Shown here: piece by piece, positions 16,119 through 23,498 of the stretch
How positions within the stretch are numbered: position 1 is the stretch's first letter
How the letters are laid out: each line of letters begins with the position of its first letter
Source of the DNA: Variovorax sp. PBS-H4
GTDB taxonomy: Bacteria; Pseudomonadota; Gammaproteobacteria; Burkholderiales; Burkholderiaceae_C
NCBI RefSeq assembly: GCF_901827205.1
Contig: NZ_LR594675.1
Span: 5,450,001 to 5,514,000, forward strand
Length of the DNA stretch: 64,000 nt
Direction: 5' to 3'
Position numbers and translations under genes: made by a program
The notes under the pieces: model-generated
Seen by the model: only the letters and a program-made list of their open reading frames with translations
Told to the model about the DNA's origin: nothing
Database searches by the model: none

Positions 16119-18098
16119 ATGCAGGAGCTCGACGCCCTCTGGAATCCCATCGGCATCGGGCAGGTGCAGGCCCGCAACCGGATCTACCTGCCCGCGCACC
16201 AGGTAAGCCTGCCGCCGGCGGCGTATGGCGCCTACCTGGCCGAGCGCGCGCGCGGCGGCGTGGGCTTGATCGTCACGCACGGCTTCCACGTGCACCCGGC
16301 CAGCGCGCGCGCCGGTGTGTCGCCGTGGGAGCCGGCCTGGGCCGATGCGGTCCGAACGTTCGTGGCGCCGAGCAGGCGGCAAGGCGTGCCGGTGTTCGTG
16401 CAGATCACGCACATGGGCGCGAGCGGCACGCGGCGCACCGACGACATCGGCCTGTGGGGCGCGGTCATGGCGCCTTCTCAGATCCCTTCGCCGGTGCATC
16501 GGGCTACTCCCAAGCCCATGGAGGAAGAAGACATCCGCGAGGTCATCGAAGGCTTCGCGGCCACCTGCGCCAACGTCAAGGCGGGCGGCGGCGACGGCGT
16601 CGAGATCCACGGCTCGCACGGCTACCTGCTGAGCAACTTCCTGTCGCCCTACTGGAACCGCCGCAACGACGCCTGGGGCGGCGACACCGAGCGGCGCGCG
16701 CGCCTGGCGCTGGAGATCGGCAAGGCGGTGCGCCGGCGCTGCGGCAGCGACTTCGTCATCGGCATCAAGCTGAGCCTGGACGAGTACCTCGGGACCGCCG
16801 GGACCACGCCCGATGAGACCCTCCGCGTGCTCCAGCTGCTGGAGCAGGCGCGGTGGTTCGACTACGTGTGCCTGTCGCACACCGACTACCACCAGAACCA
16901 CAGGCTGGTGCCGCCGCAGTCCAGCGGCGAGACGGCGCCGCTCGCGGCCCATGCGGCGCGCGTGCGCGAGGCGCTGGGGGGCCGCATCCCGCTGCTGATC
17001 CAGGGTTCGGTGCGCGAGCTCGGGACGGCGGCCGCGATCGTGCGGCGCGGCCAGTCGGACCTGGTCGGACTCGTGCGCGCGCACATTGCCGATCCCGAGA
17101 TCGTGAACAAGGCGCGGGAGGGCCGCGCCGACCAAACGCGCCGCTGCGTCGGCGCCAACCAGGGCTGCTGGCGCAGGCTCGGGCAGAACGTGAGCTGCAC
17201 GGTGAACCCGGCGGCCGGGCGCGAGCTGCAGTTCGGCGTGGCGGTGGCGAAGCCGGCCGCCTCGGCGAAGAAGGTGCTGGTGATCGGCGGCGGCCCCGGC
17301 GGGCTCAAGTTCGCTGACACCGCGGCCCAGCGCGGGCACCGGGTCACGCTGTGGGAACGCAGCGGCGGGCTCGGCGGGCAGATCCGCAAGGCCGGCCTGC
17401 TGCCGGACTATGCCTCGTGGCGCTTCCTGGTCGACGACCTGGAAGCCTCGGTGCGGCGGCGCGGCGTCGAGATCGTGCTGAACACCGAAGCGACCGCCGA
17501 TGCGGTGGCGGCGTGGGCTGCCGACGAAGTGATCGTGGCCACGGGCGCGCGATGGCAGACCAGCGGCTTCTCGATGTTCCGCACCGACCGCGACGCCATC
17601 CCCGGCGCGGAACTGCCGCACGTGATCGACGCGCTCGGCGCGCTCGAGCACCTGTCCGGATGCGGCCGGCGCGTCCTGATCGTCGACGACAACGGCGACT
17701 ACCTGCCGCTGGGCCTGGCGCGGCTGCTGTCAGCTGCGGGCCACGAGGTGACGGTGGTCACGGCCGACGGCATGCTCGGCCGCAAGCTCGAGGCCACGCT
17801 GGACTGGCCATGGCTCATGCCGCGGGTGGTGCAGGCCGGCGTCGCGCTGCGCGCCTGCACATCGGTCGAGCGCATCGAGCCCGGCCAGGCCACCCTGCGC
17901 AGTACGCTGGGCGGGCCGGCCGAGACGCTCGCCGCCGACACCGTCGTGCTGTCGATGCTGCGCACCAGCGACGATTCGCTCTATCACCAGCTGAAGGCGC
18001 GCGGTCTGCCGGTGCGCCGCATCGGCGACTGCGTGGCACCGCGCGAAGTGGACGACGCAGTGCTGGAAGGCTTTCGCGAGGCGCAGGCGATGGCGTGA
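16119..18098 (+). CDS. FMN/Fe-S/FAD ene-reductase (2,4-dienoyl-CoA reductase-like, old yellow enzyme family)
   Basis: A 659-residue two-part flavoenzyme. Residues 1 to about 370 form an old-yellow-enzyme TIM barrel with the GVEIHGSHGYLLSNFLSPYWNRR-type active-site block (given here in part) and WGGDTERRARL. From about residue 383, VLVIGGGPGGLKFADTAA begins the FAD/NAD(P)H-binding module. Between them lies the 4Fe-4S region CVGANQGC...C: Cys343, Cys350 and Cys360 are present, but the position of the usual second Cys is Ala346. Relatives reduce C=C bonds or demethylate amines. CAGG at 16108 supports ATG 16119 over GTG 16113. It ends the plus-strand operon starting at 12789. Confidence 0.87.
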   Translation: MQELDALWNPIGIGQVQARNRIYLPAHQVSLPPAAYGAYLAERARGGVGLIVTHGFHVHPASARAGVSPWEPAWADAVRTFVAPSRRQGVPVFVQITHMGASGTRRTDDIGLWGAVMAPSQIPSPVHRATPKPMEEEDIREVIEGFAATCANVKAGGGDGVEIHGSHGYLLSNFLSPYWNRRNDAWGGDTERRARLALEIGKAVRRRCGSDFVIGIKLSLDEYLGTAGTTPDETLRVLQLLEQARWFDYVCLSHTDYHQNHRLVPPQSSGETAPLAAHAARVREALGGRIPLLIQGSVRELGTAAAIVRRGQSDLVGLVRAHIADPEIVNKAREGRADQTRRCVGANQGCWRRLGQNVSCTVNPAAGRELQFGVAVAKPAASAKKVLVIGGGPGGLKFADTAAQRGHRVTLWERSGGLGGQIRKAGLLPDYASWRFLVDDLEASVRRRGVEIVLNTEATADAVAAWAADEVIVATGARWQTSGFSMFRTDRDAIPGAELPHVIDALGALEHLSGCGRRVLIVDDNGDYLPLGLARLLSAAGHEVTVVTADGMLGRKLEATLDWPWLMPRVVQAGVALRACTSVERIEPGQATLRSTLGGPAETLAADTVVLSMLRTSDDSLYHQLKARGLPVRRIGDCVAPREVDDAVLEGFREAQAMA

Positions 18099-18215
18099 GC
18101 TCGAGGCTTGGGTGGGCAGGTTCGTGAAGGTCGGTGGAACGGCCTGTGGGGCGTCGTGTTGGTTTGCACTCGAACTCGAAATCGCAGTGGCACTTGCCGT
18201 GGTGCATCTACTTGG

Positions 18216-18596
18216 TCATGTCGCGCTGCCTTCCGCGTCAACGAAACCACCCCTCGCAGCAGGATGCGGCAGGTTCCAACCGAAGTAGACCTCCACCGAC
18301 ACCAGCTTTCCGTTGCGCGTGAAGTGCAGCTCGCAGTTGCGAAACCGCTTGCCGTTGGCAGTGGCTTCATACACGACGAACGCTCGATCCCCGAAATCCG
18401 CGGACTGCTCCAGGACGGATGCAGCTTCCATTGATTTGCTGTTCGGCCAGCAGCGATCGAAGTAGGTGGCTCGGTCCAGCGCGTTGTCGAACGGGCTCGT
18501 GAAATGGAAGTCTTCGGCGATCAGGGCCTCGATCGCTTGGCGGTCCTTGTCGACGTAAGCTTGCAAGCAGGCCTTGGCGATGGCGAGTGCGGTCAT
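18216..18596 (-). CDS. SnoaL-like / NTF2-fold protein
   Basis: A 126-residue protein starting MTALAIAKACLQAYVDKDRQ with AEDFHFTSPFD, the normal first helix and strand of SnoaL-like polyketide-cyclase-fold proteins. The central YFDRCWPNS block and the VYEATANGKRFRNCELHF strands continue the fold. Members are often of unknown function or act on small ring compounds. Its ATG is one base from the TGA of the SRPBCC gene upstream, so the two form a small unit. It is unrelated in sequence to the SnoaL-like protein encoded at 1.1 kb. Confidence 0.8.
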   Translation of the reverse strand: MTALAIAKACLQAYVDKDRQAIEALIAEDFHFTSPFDNALDRATYFDRCWPNSKSMEAASVLEQSADFGDRAFVVYEATANGKRFRNCELHFTRNGKLVSVEVYFGWNLPHPAARGGFVDAEGSAT

Positions 18597-18597
18597 G

Positions 18598-19097
18598 TCA
18601 GAGCCCTTCCATCTTGGTTCGATCGCCGGTCGCTCCGGCGCTCAGGTGCTTGCCCAGGTGCTCGAAAATCTTGCCCCAGCCCGACTGACGGTCCTTCGGC
18701 TTCTCGCTGCCATCCAGGTAAGCGGATTGATCGGTGAGCTTCACTTGTGTGCCACCTGAAACGTCTTCCGTAAGCTCCACGGTGCACAGCGTCGCCGAGA
18801 TGCGTATGTTGTCCCTGTGCATCGTGCCCGCGCTCACGATTCGTTCACCCATGACGATGTCCAGGAATCGGCCCTCGGACATCAGGTCGGGCCTGGACTT
18901 CGGCCCGAAGCGCATGCGCTCTACACCGCCGACTCTAAGTCCTGGGTCATCTCGACGACCACCCATTCCGAGTCGCCGGGAAAATGCCAGTGGCGCCGCT
19001 GCTCTACATCGGCCCAGGCGTCGAAGACTTGCTCGCGAGAGACCGGATAAACGCGCTCGACAACGACGGTGTCGTGCAAAACGGAAGTCGTTTTCAC
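18598..19097 (-). pseudogene. SRPBCC (AHSA1-like) protein, frameshifted
   Basis: The N-terminal part from GTG 19097 reads KTTSVLHDTVVVERVYPVS, REQVFDAWADVEQRRHWH and EWVVVEMTQDL, the start of an activator-of-Hsp90-type START fold. It then runs into a stop at 18921. The rest (VERMRFGPKSRPD, VMGERIVSAGTMH, IFEHLGKHLSAG) continues in another frame to the TGA at 18598. The shift is near 18930-18950 and is mended by one extra base in the GACTTAGAG stretch. AAGGGGAA before the GTG looks like a ribosome site. Real loss or sequencing error cannot be told apart here. Confidence 0.65.
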
Positions 19098-19351
19098 AGG
19101 GTGTTCCCCTTCTTGGCAATCGGTGCCCCGCTTTTCGTTGCGACCTGGTCTTTGTGATAGAGGTGACGCCCCAACGCGTCGATGCGGTCGTTCAGGCCCA
19201 TATTTGCCAGACGAATCGGCGGGTGGCGGATCACGGACGCAAGCAGTGCCGACGGCCGCCTCTTGAAAGCGCAATGCGGTTCAGTGAGAGTTCGATACCC
19301 GCAAGATCGCCTGATCGATCCGTGTCCTCTTTTTTGCCTCAACAGTTGCAC

Positions 19352-19993
19352 CTACGCGCCGTATGCCGCCATGAAGACCCGTACGGCCTCGCGCACAAGA
19401 GCCCGGTTTTCCCGGGAGTCCGGCATCTCGAGCTTCAGCAGTCCGCGCATGTGCCCGGAGCCCAGGAACATCGACAGGAACAGGTCCGCTGCCTGGAGCG
19501 GGTTCCGCACCGTCAGCGTGCCCGCCGAGTGGGCACGGCGAAGGTATGCAGCCAGTTCGCCGTTCACACGCTCAGGGCCGTCTTTGTAGAACGCGCGGCA
19601 GACTTCCGGCTGCGCCCCCGCGACGCCGTAGACGGAGCGCAATGCGCCCAGGGCGTCGTCCCCTCGCGCCAGCGCAAGAAAACGGGCGCCGATCGCCAGC
19701 AGCGCCTGCTCCGGCTGGTCCGGGTCCAGCGCCCCGGCGCCCGGGACGCCAGCCACCACCGTCGCCGTCCTGTCGCGCACGACCACCTGAAACAGCCCCT
19801 CCTTGGAGCCGAAGTTGCTGTAGACGGTCATCTTGGAAACACCCGCGTCCGCAGCGATGGCATCCACGCTGGCGCGCTCCAAGCCATGCTCGTTGAAGTG
19901 CCTTTGCGCCGCTTCCAGGATGCGCCGCACGCGCTCGGGGTCGCGTGGCCGGCCGCGTTGGGGCTTGGGAGCGGGAACCAGGGGGCGGGCCAT
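19352..19993 (-). CDS. TetR/AcrR-family transcriptional repressor
   Basis: A 213-residue regulator. The N-terminal helix-turn-helix is clear: RRILEAAQRHFNEHG followed by ASVDAIAADAGVSKMTVYSNFGSKEGLF, a standard TetR DNA-binding domain. The C-terminal ligand domain resembles the AcrR C-terminal family of efflux regulators. It faces a plus-strand region that holds four operator-like palindromes and the scar of an RND efflux operon, so it probably repressed that pump and itself. The first operator lies 14 nt before its start codon. The pump is gone, so its present target may be the flavoprotein at 20.6 kb. Confidence 0.92.
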   Translation of the reverse strand: MARPLVPAPKPQRGRPRDPERVRRILEAAQRHFNEHGLERASVDAIAADAGVSKMTVYSNFGSKEGLFQVVVRDRTATVVAGVPGAGALDPDQPEQALLAIGARFLALARGDDALGALRSVYGVAGAQPEVCRAFYKDGPERVNGELAAYLRRAHSAGTLTVRNPLQAADLFLSMFLGSGHMRGLLKLEMPDSRENRALVREAVRVFMAAYGA

Positions 19994-20006
19994 CGGCAGA
20001 TTGATT

Positions 20007-20060
20007 TAGTGGACTTGGCAGTTCACTATAGATCACCCACATTATTGGACCTGTAGTCCA
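20007..20060. promoter_or_regulatory. TetR operator module, copy 1
   Basis: Two palindromes in the divergent promoter. The first (20007-20028) has arms TAGTGgAC and GTtCACTA around TTGGCA; the second (20046-20060) is TGGAC-CTGTA-GTCCA, perfect in its arms. Their starts are 39 nt apart. The same pair at the same spacing recurs at 20149-20205. Such palindromes beside a tetR gene are expected binding sites for its product. Confidence 0.65.
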
Positions 20061-20085
20061 GGAACTCACGACGACCCGAGGAGCC

Positions 20086-20160
20086 ATGACGCAACAGTCG
20101 ATCGACCGGACCTCGCCGGCCATCAAGCGCGGCGGACTCGTGGATATTTATTGGACTTGA
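20086..20160 (+). other. 24-codon open frame, likely truncated gene start
   Basis: A GAGGAG ribosome site at 20079 precedes ATG 20086, and the frame reads MTQQSIDRTSPAIKRGG, then VDIYWT and a stop at 20158-20160. The frame ends inside the second operator module. This looks like the first codons of a gene once driven by the upstream operators, cut off where the duplicated operator module begins. The original gene cannot be identified from 24 residues; a genuine tiny peptide is the less likely alternative. Confidence 0.35.
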
Positions 20161-20205
20161 CAGTTTACTATATCAGCCTCACATTACTGTACTTGGTAGT
20201 ACGGT
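20149..20205. promoter_or_regulatory. TetR operator module, copy 2
   Basis: An imperfect duplicate of the module at 20007-20060. Site 3 (20149-20170) shares TTGGACTTG and CAGTT-ACTA with site 1, and site 4 (20186-20205) has arms TGTAC and GTACg around TTGGTA, placed like site 2. The intervening ACATTA is also shared. The 142-nt offset copy lies just before the RND scar, so it would have driven the lost pump genes. Confidence 0.6.
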
Positions 20206-20218
20206 AACCGATCAAGCC

Positions 20219-20576
20219 ATGACCTCCTCCTCCTGGCGCAGCCGCGGGCCGACCCCACGAGCAACCCGCCTCCTGACGCTCGCCGCATGGAGCGTGCTGT
20301 CGGCGTGCTCGACACCCCCCATGCACGCTGCCGCGCCTTCGGCGCCCCTCGCGGCCGCCTTTGCCCACAGCCATGCGGCACAGGCGGAAGGCGCAGCGCA
20401 GGCCGACACCCCGGTGGCGGCCGCAGGCGATCATGGGCGGGCTGGTGGTCGCCACGGCCTTCACGCTCGTCTTCGTGCCGGCCCTGTATGCGACGTGGTT
20501 CCGCGTGCGGCGCGAGCAAGACGCCAAGCTTGACAAGCCAACCACCCCCCTCCATCCACAACAGGAGCCCATCACC
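20219..20576 (+). pseudogene. Scar of a deleted RND efflux operon
   Basis: From 20219 a frame reads an N-terminus with a lipoprotein-like segment (TRLLTLAAWSVLSACS), as in outer-membrane efflux factors. From 20430, in a different frame, IMGGLVVATAFTLVFVPALY followed by ATWFRVRRE is the recognisable last membrane helix of an RND (AcrB-type) pump. Everything that normally lies between, several kilobases of outer-membrane factor, adaptor and pump, is missing. The pump tail is fused in frame to the flavoprotein gene through a short linker, though that gene keeps its own AGGAG and ATG. Confidence 0.6.
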
Positions 20577-21470
20577 ATGAATGACGTCATCATCATCGGC
20601 GGCAGCTTTGCCGGCCTTGCCGCCGCCCTGCAGCTCGGCCGTGCCCGCCGCAAGGTCACCGTTCTCGATACGGGCCTGCCGCGCAATCGCTTCGCCGGCC
20701 ACTCGCATGGCCTGCTCGGCCACGATCACAAGCCGCCGCTGGACATCCTGGCCGAGGCGCGGCAGCAGCTGGCGCGTTATCCCACGATCAGGCTGGTCAG
20801 TGCCCGGGCCGACAGCGTCTCCGGCGCCATCGACGATTTCTCCGTCCTCACTGGCGATGGCGAAAGCCTTGGGGCTCGCCGCCTGATCCTGAGCTATGGC
20901 GTCGCCGACCAGATGCCTGATGTTCCGGGCTTTGCCGAAAGCTGGGGCACGTCCATCGTGCCCTGCCCCTATTGCGACGGCTTTGAAGTCGCCGGCCAGC
21001 ATTGGGGCCTCGTCTGGTCCGGCCCGCAGTCGCACGCATCGGGCAGGCTGTTCCGCGATTGGACCGACAAGTTGACTGTCTTTGCCGATGGCCACGACAT
21101 TCCGCCCGATATCCAGGCCGATCTGGCGCGCCGCAACATACCTGTCGTCGATGGCCGGATCATCGAGATCGCCCATCACGCGGGCCATATCAACACGGTC
21201 AATCTCGATACCCGCTGCAATATCGCGGTCGACATCCTGTTCGCCCATCCGCGCAACAAGCCGTCCGCGAGCCTGCATGAATCACTGGGCCTCGCCACGG
21301 TGGATACGCCCGTCGGCATCGCCCTCAAGGTCGACGAGCGGCGCCAAACCAGCATGCCCGGCATCTATGCCGCCGGCGACCTTGCCACGCCCCTCCTGCC
21401 TTCGGTCACCCAGGCATCGTCGCAGGGCGCGATGGCGGGAATCTTCGCGCAGCAATCGATGCTGGCTTGA
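20577..21470 (+). CDS. NAD(P)/FAD-dependent oxidoreductase, thioredoxin-reductase-like
   Basis: A 297-residue pyridine nucleotide-disulfide oxidoreductase of thioredoxin-reductase size. FAD motif GGSFAGLAAALQLG lies at 8-21, a redox-active CPYC (Cys130, Cys133) followed by DGFE lies mid-protein, and YAAGD lies near the C-terminus. The NADPH-domain glycine motif usual around residue 150 (GxGxxA) is not evident; GLVWSGPQSHA is there instead, as in TrxR-like oxidases of the gliotoxin/holomycin type. AGGAG at 20562 sets ATG 20577; the frame is open back to 20361 through the RND scar. Likely a thiol oxidase or reductase; substrate unknown. Confidence 0.85.
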   Translation: MNDVIIIGGSFAGLAAALQLGRARRKVTVLDTGLPRNRFAGHSHGLLGHDHKPPLDILAEARQQLARYPTIRLVSARADSVSGAIDDFSVLTGDGESLGARRLILSYGVADQMPDVPGFAESWGTSIVPCPYCDGFEVAGQHWGLVWSGPQSHASGRLFRDWTDKLTVFADGHDIPPDIQADLARRNIPVVDGRIIEIAHHAGHINTVNLDTRCNIAVDILFAHPRNKPSASLHESLGLATVDTPVGIALKVDERRQTSMPGIYAAGDLATPLLPSVTQASSQGAMAGIFAQQSMLA

Positions 21471-21521
21471 GGGTGCAGGTTCCGTTCTCCAGCCGGGCGC
21501 CAGGCCTCATGATGGAGTGAT

Positions 21522-21983
21522 ATGAGCACGCTCGAACTGAAGGTTCCTCCTCCCATCGTGGCGCTTGTCCTGGCGCTTCTTATGTGGCTGACGCCAGCCG
21601 TCGCGAGTCTTGTGCAGATTCCCTATCCGGCCCGTGTGCTCTGCGCCGTCGTTCTGGCGTGCGTCGGCCAAGGCATCAGCATCGCCGGAATAATTGCGTT
21701 TCGGCGCGCCAAGACCACCGTGAACCCAGTCAAGGCAAGCTCGGCGTCCTCGTTGGTCATCCGGGGCGTGTACCGCCATACGCGCAACCCCATGTACGTC
21801 GGGCTCTTGCTCACCCTGTTGGCGTGGGCAGTGTTTCTGGCGAACCCGCTTGCTGTCCTGTGGGTAGTCGTGTACGTGCTGTACATCACTCGGTTCCAGA
21901 TCATTCCGGAAGAACGCGTCTTGGCGTCTCTATTTGGGGCAGAGTACGAGGCTTACAAAGGGCGGGTACGCAGATGGGTATGA
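21522..21983 (+). CDS. Isoprenylcysteine methyltransferase-like membrane protein
   Basis: A 153-residue membrane protein with four hydrophobic segments. The C-terminal block RGVYRHTRNPMYVGLLLTLL followed by IIPEERVLASLFGAEYEAYK is the diagnostic ICMT/PEMT methyltransferase signature: HTRNPMY and the EE pair contact S-adenosylmethionine. Bacterial members are mostly uncharacterised and may methylate lipids or small hydrophobic compounds. It lies 51 nt after the flavoprotein gene and has an acceptable GGAG before ATG 21522, so it could be co-transcribed with it. Confidence 0.85.
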   Translation: MSTLELKVPPPIVALVLALLMWLTPAVASLVQIPYPARVLCAVVLACVGQGISIAGIIAFRRAKTTVNPVKASSASSLVIRGVYRHTRNPMYVGLLLTLLAWAVFLANPLAVLWVVVYVLYITRFQIIPEERVLASLFGAEYEAYKGRVRRWV

Positions 21984-22062
21984 GGCCTGACGGGGCCGCA
22001 AGCACTTTCCCCCAAGTCAGCCTGGCCAACGCTCCCGTTGACGCAGCCTGAATCGCGAAAGC

Positions 22063-22089
22063 AAAGAGGCCGGTTTCGCGGCCTCTTTC
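22063..22089. terminator. Bidirectional hairpin terminator
   Basis: AAAGAGGCC (22063-22071) pairs with GGCCTCTTT (22080-22088), loop of eight bases, with T-rich sequence on the right and A-rich on the left. It lies between the convergent ICMT-like gene (ends 21983) and the binding-protein gene (ends 22111), serving both. Confidence 0.75.
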
Positions 22090-22110
22090 TTTGCTTGGGC
22101 GGGGATCGGA

Positions 22111-23319
22111 TCAGCGTTCGATCGTGATCAGTTCCGTCATCGGCTTCCACGACTTGCCGTCGAACTTCGCGAGGCGCGCCTGGCGGATCGGGTAGTAGTC
22201 GTCCTGGCGGAAGTTGATCTTCATGCCCGGCAGCAGCATGCCCAGCTCGATGTCCTTCAGGCCCTGCACCTGCTTCAGCAGGTTCTCGCGCGTCAGGTTG
22301 TCGCCGCAGCGCTCCAGCGCCAGCGCCGTGAGTTGCGCGCCCATGTAGGTGTAGACCGAGGTGGTGTCGCCCGGATCGTCGTTGGGCAGGTACTTCTTGA
22401 AGAAGGCCAGGTAGTCCTGCATGGCCTTGTCGTCGGACCAGGTCGGGTCCGACGGCGTCTTGAACCAGTAGCTGGAGACCAAGCCCACCGAGTTGTCCAG
22501 GCCGGCCGGCGTCAGCACGCCGGTGATCGAACTGGAGACATAGGGCACGACATAGAACGGCTTCCAGCCGATGGCAGCCACCTTCTTGATCGCCTGCGCC
22601 TGCGCCTTGTTGGAGGTGAACACCACCAGCGTGTCGGCGCCCGAGGCCTGCAGCTGCAGGATCTGCGAGTCCACGGTGGGGTCGCTCATCTCCTGGCTGA
22701 CTTCCTTGACGATGTTGCTCTGTTTGGCGCCCAGCGCCTGGCGGAAGCCGCGGATGTACGACTTGCCGACGTCGTCGTTCTGGTACAGCACGCCGATCTT
22801 CGCGTCGGGCCTGGACTGGACCATGTACTTGCCGTAGATCGATCCCTCGATGTCGTAGGCAAAGGAGAACGGCACCGTCCACGGCGTCGTCTTGGCGTCG
22901 TGCAGGCCGGGACTGGACGCGTAGAAGAAGAGCTGCGGCACCCGCTTCGAGTTCAGGTACTTCTGCACGGCGGTCTGCGACGGAGTGCCCATCGAGTTGA
23001 CCAGCGCCATCACCTGATCGGACTCGACCAGCTTGCGCGTGCCTTCCACCGTCTTCGGCGGACTGTAGGCATCGTCCACCGACAGCAGGTTGATCTTGCG
23101 CCCGTTGATGCCGCCCTTCGTTTCGTTGAGCATCTTGAAGTAAGCCACCGACATGCGGCCCACCATCGAATAGGCGGAGCCGGGGCCGCTGTAGGCGACC
23201 GTCTGGCCGAGCTTGATCTCGGTGTCGCTGGCGCCCGGACCATAGTTCTTCTGGGCCAGCGCCGGCACGGTGGCCGCCAGGGCGATGCCGGCCAGCAGGG
23301 CAAGGAGGGAAGCGCGCAT
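22111..23319 (-). CDS. Periplasmic substrate-binding protein of a Liv-type ABC importer
   Basis: A 402-residue type I periplasmic binding protein. The signal peptide is MRASLLALLAGIALAATVPALA, cleaved before QKNYGPG; the mature part starts with ASDTEIKLGQTVAYSGPGSA, typical of the branched-chain amino acid group that binds aromatic acids. AGGAG lies 6 nt before ATG 23319, and the longer frame to 23487 has no ribosome site. No permease or ATPase is adjacent. Since its promoter shares the cluster motif with the liv operons at 1-13 kb, it probably feeds one of them. Confidence 0.9.
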   Translation of the reverse strand: MRASLLALLAGIALAATVPALAQKNYGPGASDTEIKLGQTVAYSGPGSAYSMVGRMSVAYFKMLNETKGGINGRKINLLSVDDAYSPPKTVEGTRKLVESDQVMALVNSMGTPSQTAVQKYLNSKRVPQLFFYASSPGLHDAKTTPWTVPFSFAYDIEGSIYGKYMVQSRPDAKIGVLYQNDDVGKSYIRGFRQALGAKQSNIVKEVSQEMSDPTVDSQILQLQASGADTLVVFTSNKAQAQAIKKVAAIGWKPFYVVPYVSSSITGVLTPAGLDNSVGLVSSYWFKTPSDPTWSDDKAMQDYLAFFKKYLPNDDPGDTTSVYTYMGAQLTALALERCGDNLTRENLLKQVQGLKDIELGMLLPGMKINFRQDDYYPIRQARLAKFDGKSWKPMTELITIER

Positions 23320-23380
23320 GTTGTCTCCTGGAGTCGCGGGATTGGATTCGGTGCGCAAGTAAATCAAGCGGCAGCGGCGC

Positions 23381-23441
23381 CGTCTGTCCCCGTGGCGAGT
23401 GACAGGGGACTGCCGCAAGGCTCGTCCCCGGGAAAGGGGAC
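23381..23441. promoter_or_regulatory. Divergent pair of GGGGACAGACG elements
   Basis: Facing the minus-strand binding-protein gene: CGTCTGTCCCC (23381-23391), which is GGGGACAGACG on the minus strand, with a partner arm GGGGAC at 23405-23410. Facing the P450 gene: GTCCCC (23424-23429), spacer GGGAAA, GGGGAC (23436-23441), then TGACGCCC, 58 nt before ATG 23499. This detached promoter carries the same elements as the 1-13 kb cluster. Confidence 0.55.
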
Positions 23442-23498
23442 TGACGCCCGCGCGGCCAGGGCCTAGATTCCCCGCATACCCAAGCAAGGAGCCTGTGC

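Noticed and set aside
19098..19351. Minus-strand frame of 85 codons between the SRPBCC and TetR genes
   Set aside because: No family match, no ribosome site, and contains no hydrophobic core pattern; treated as noncoding.
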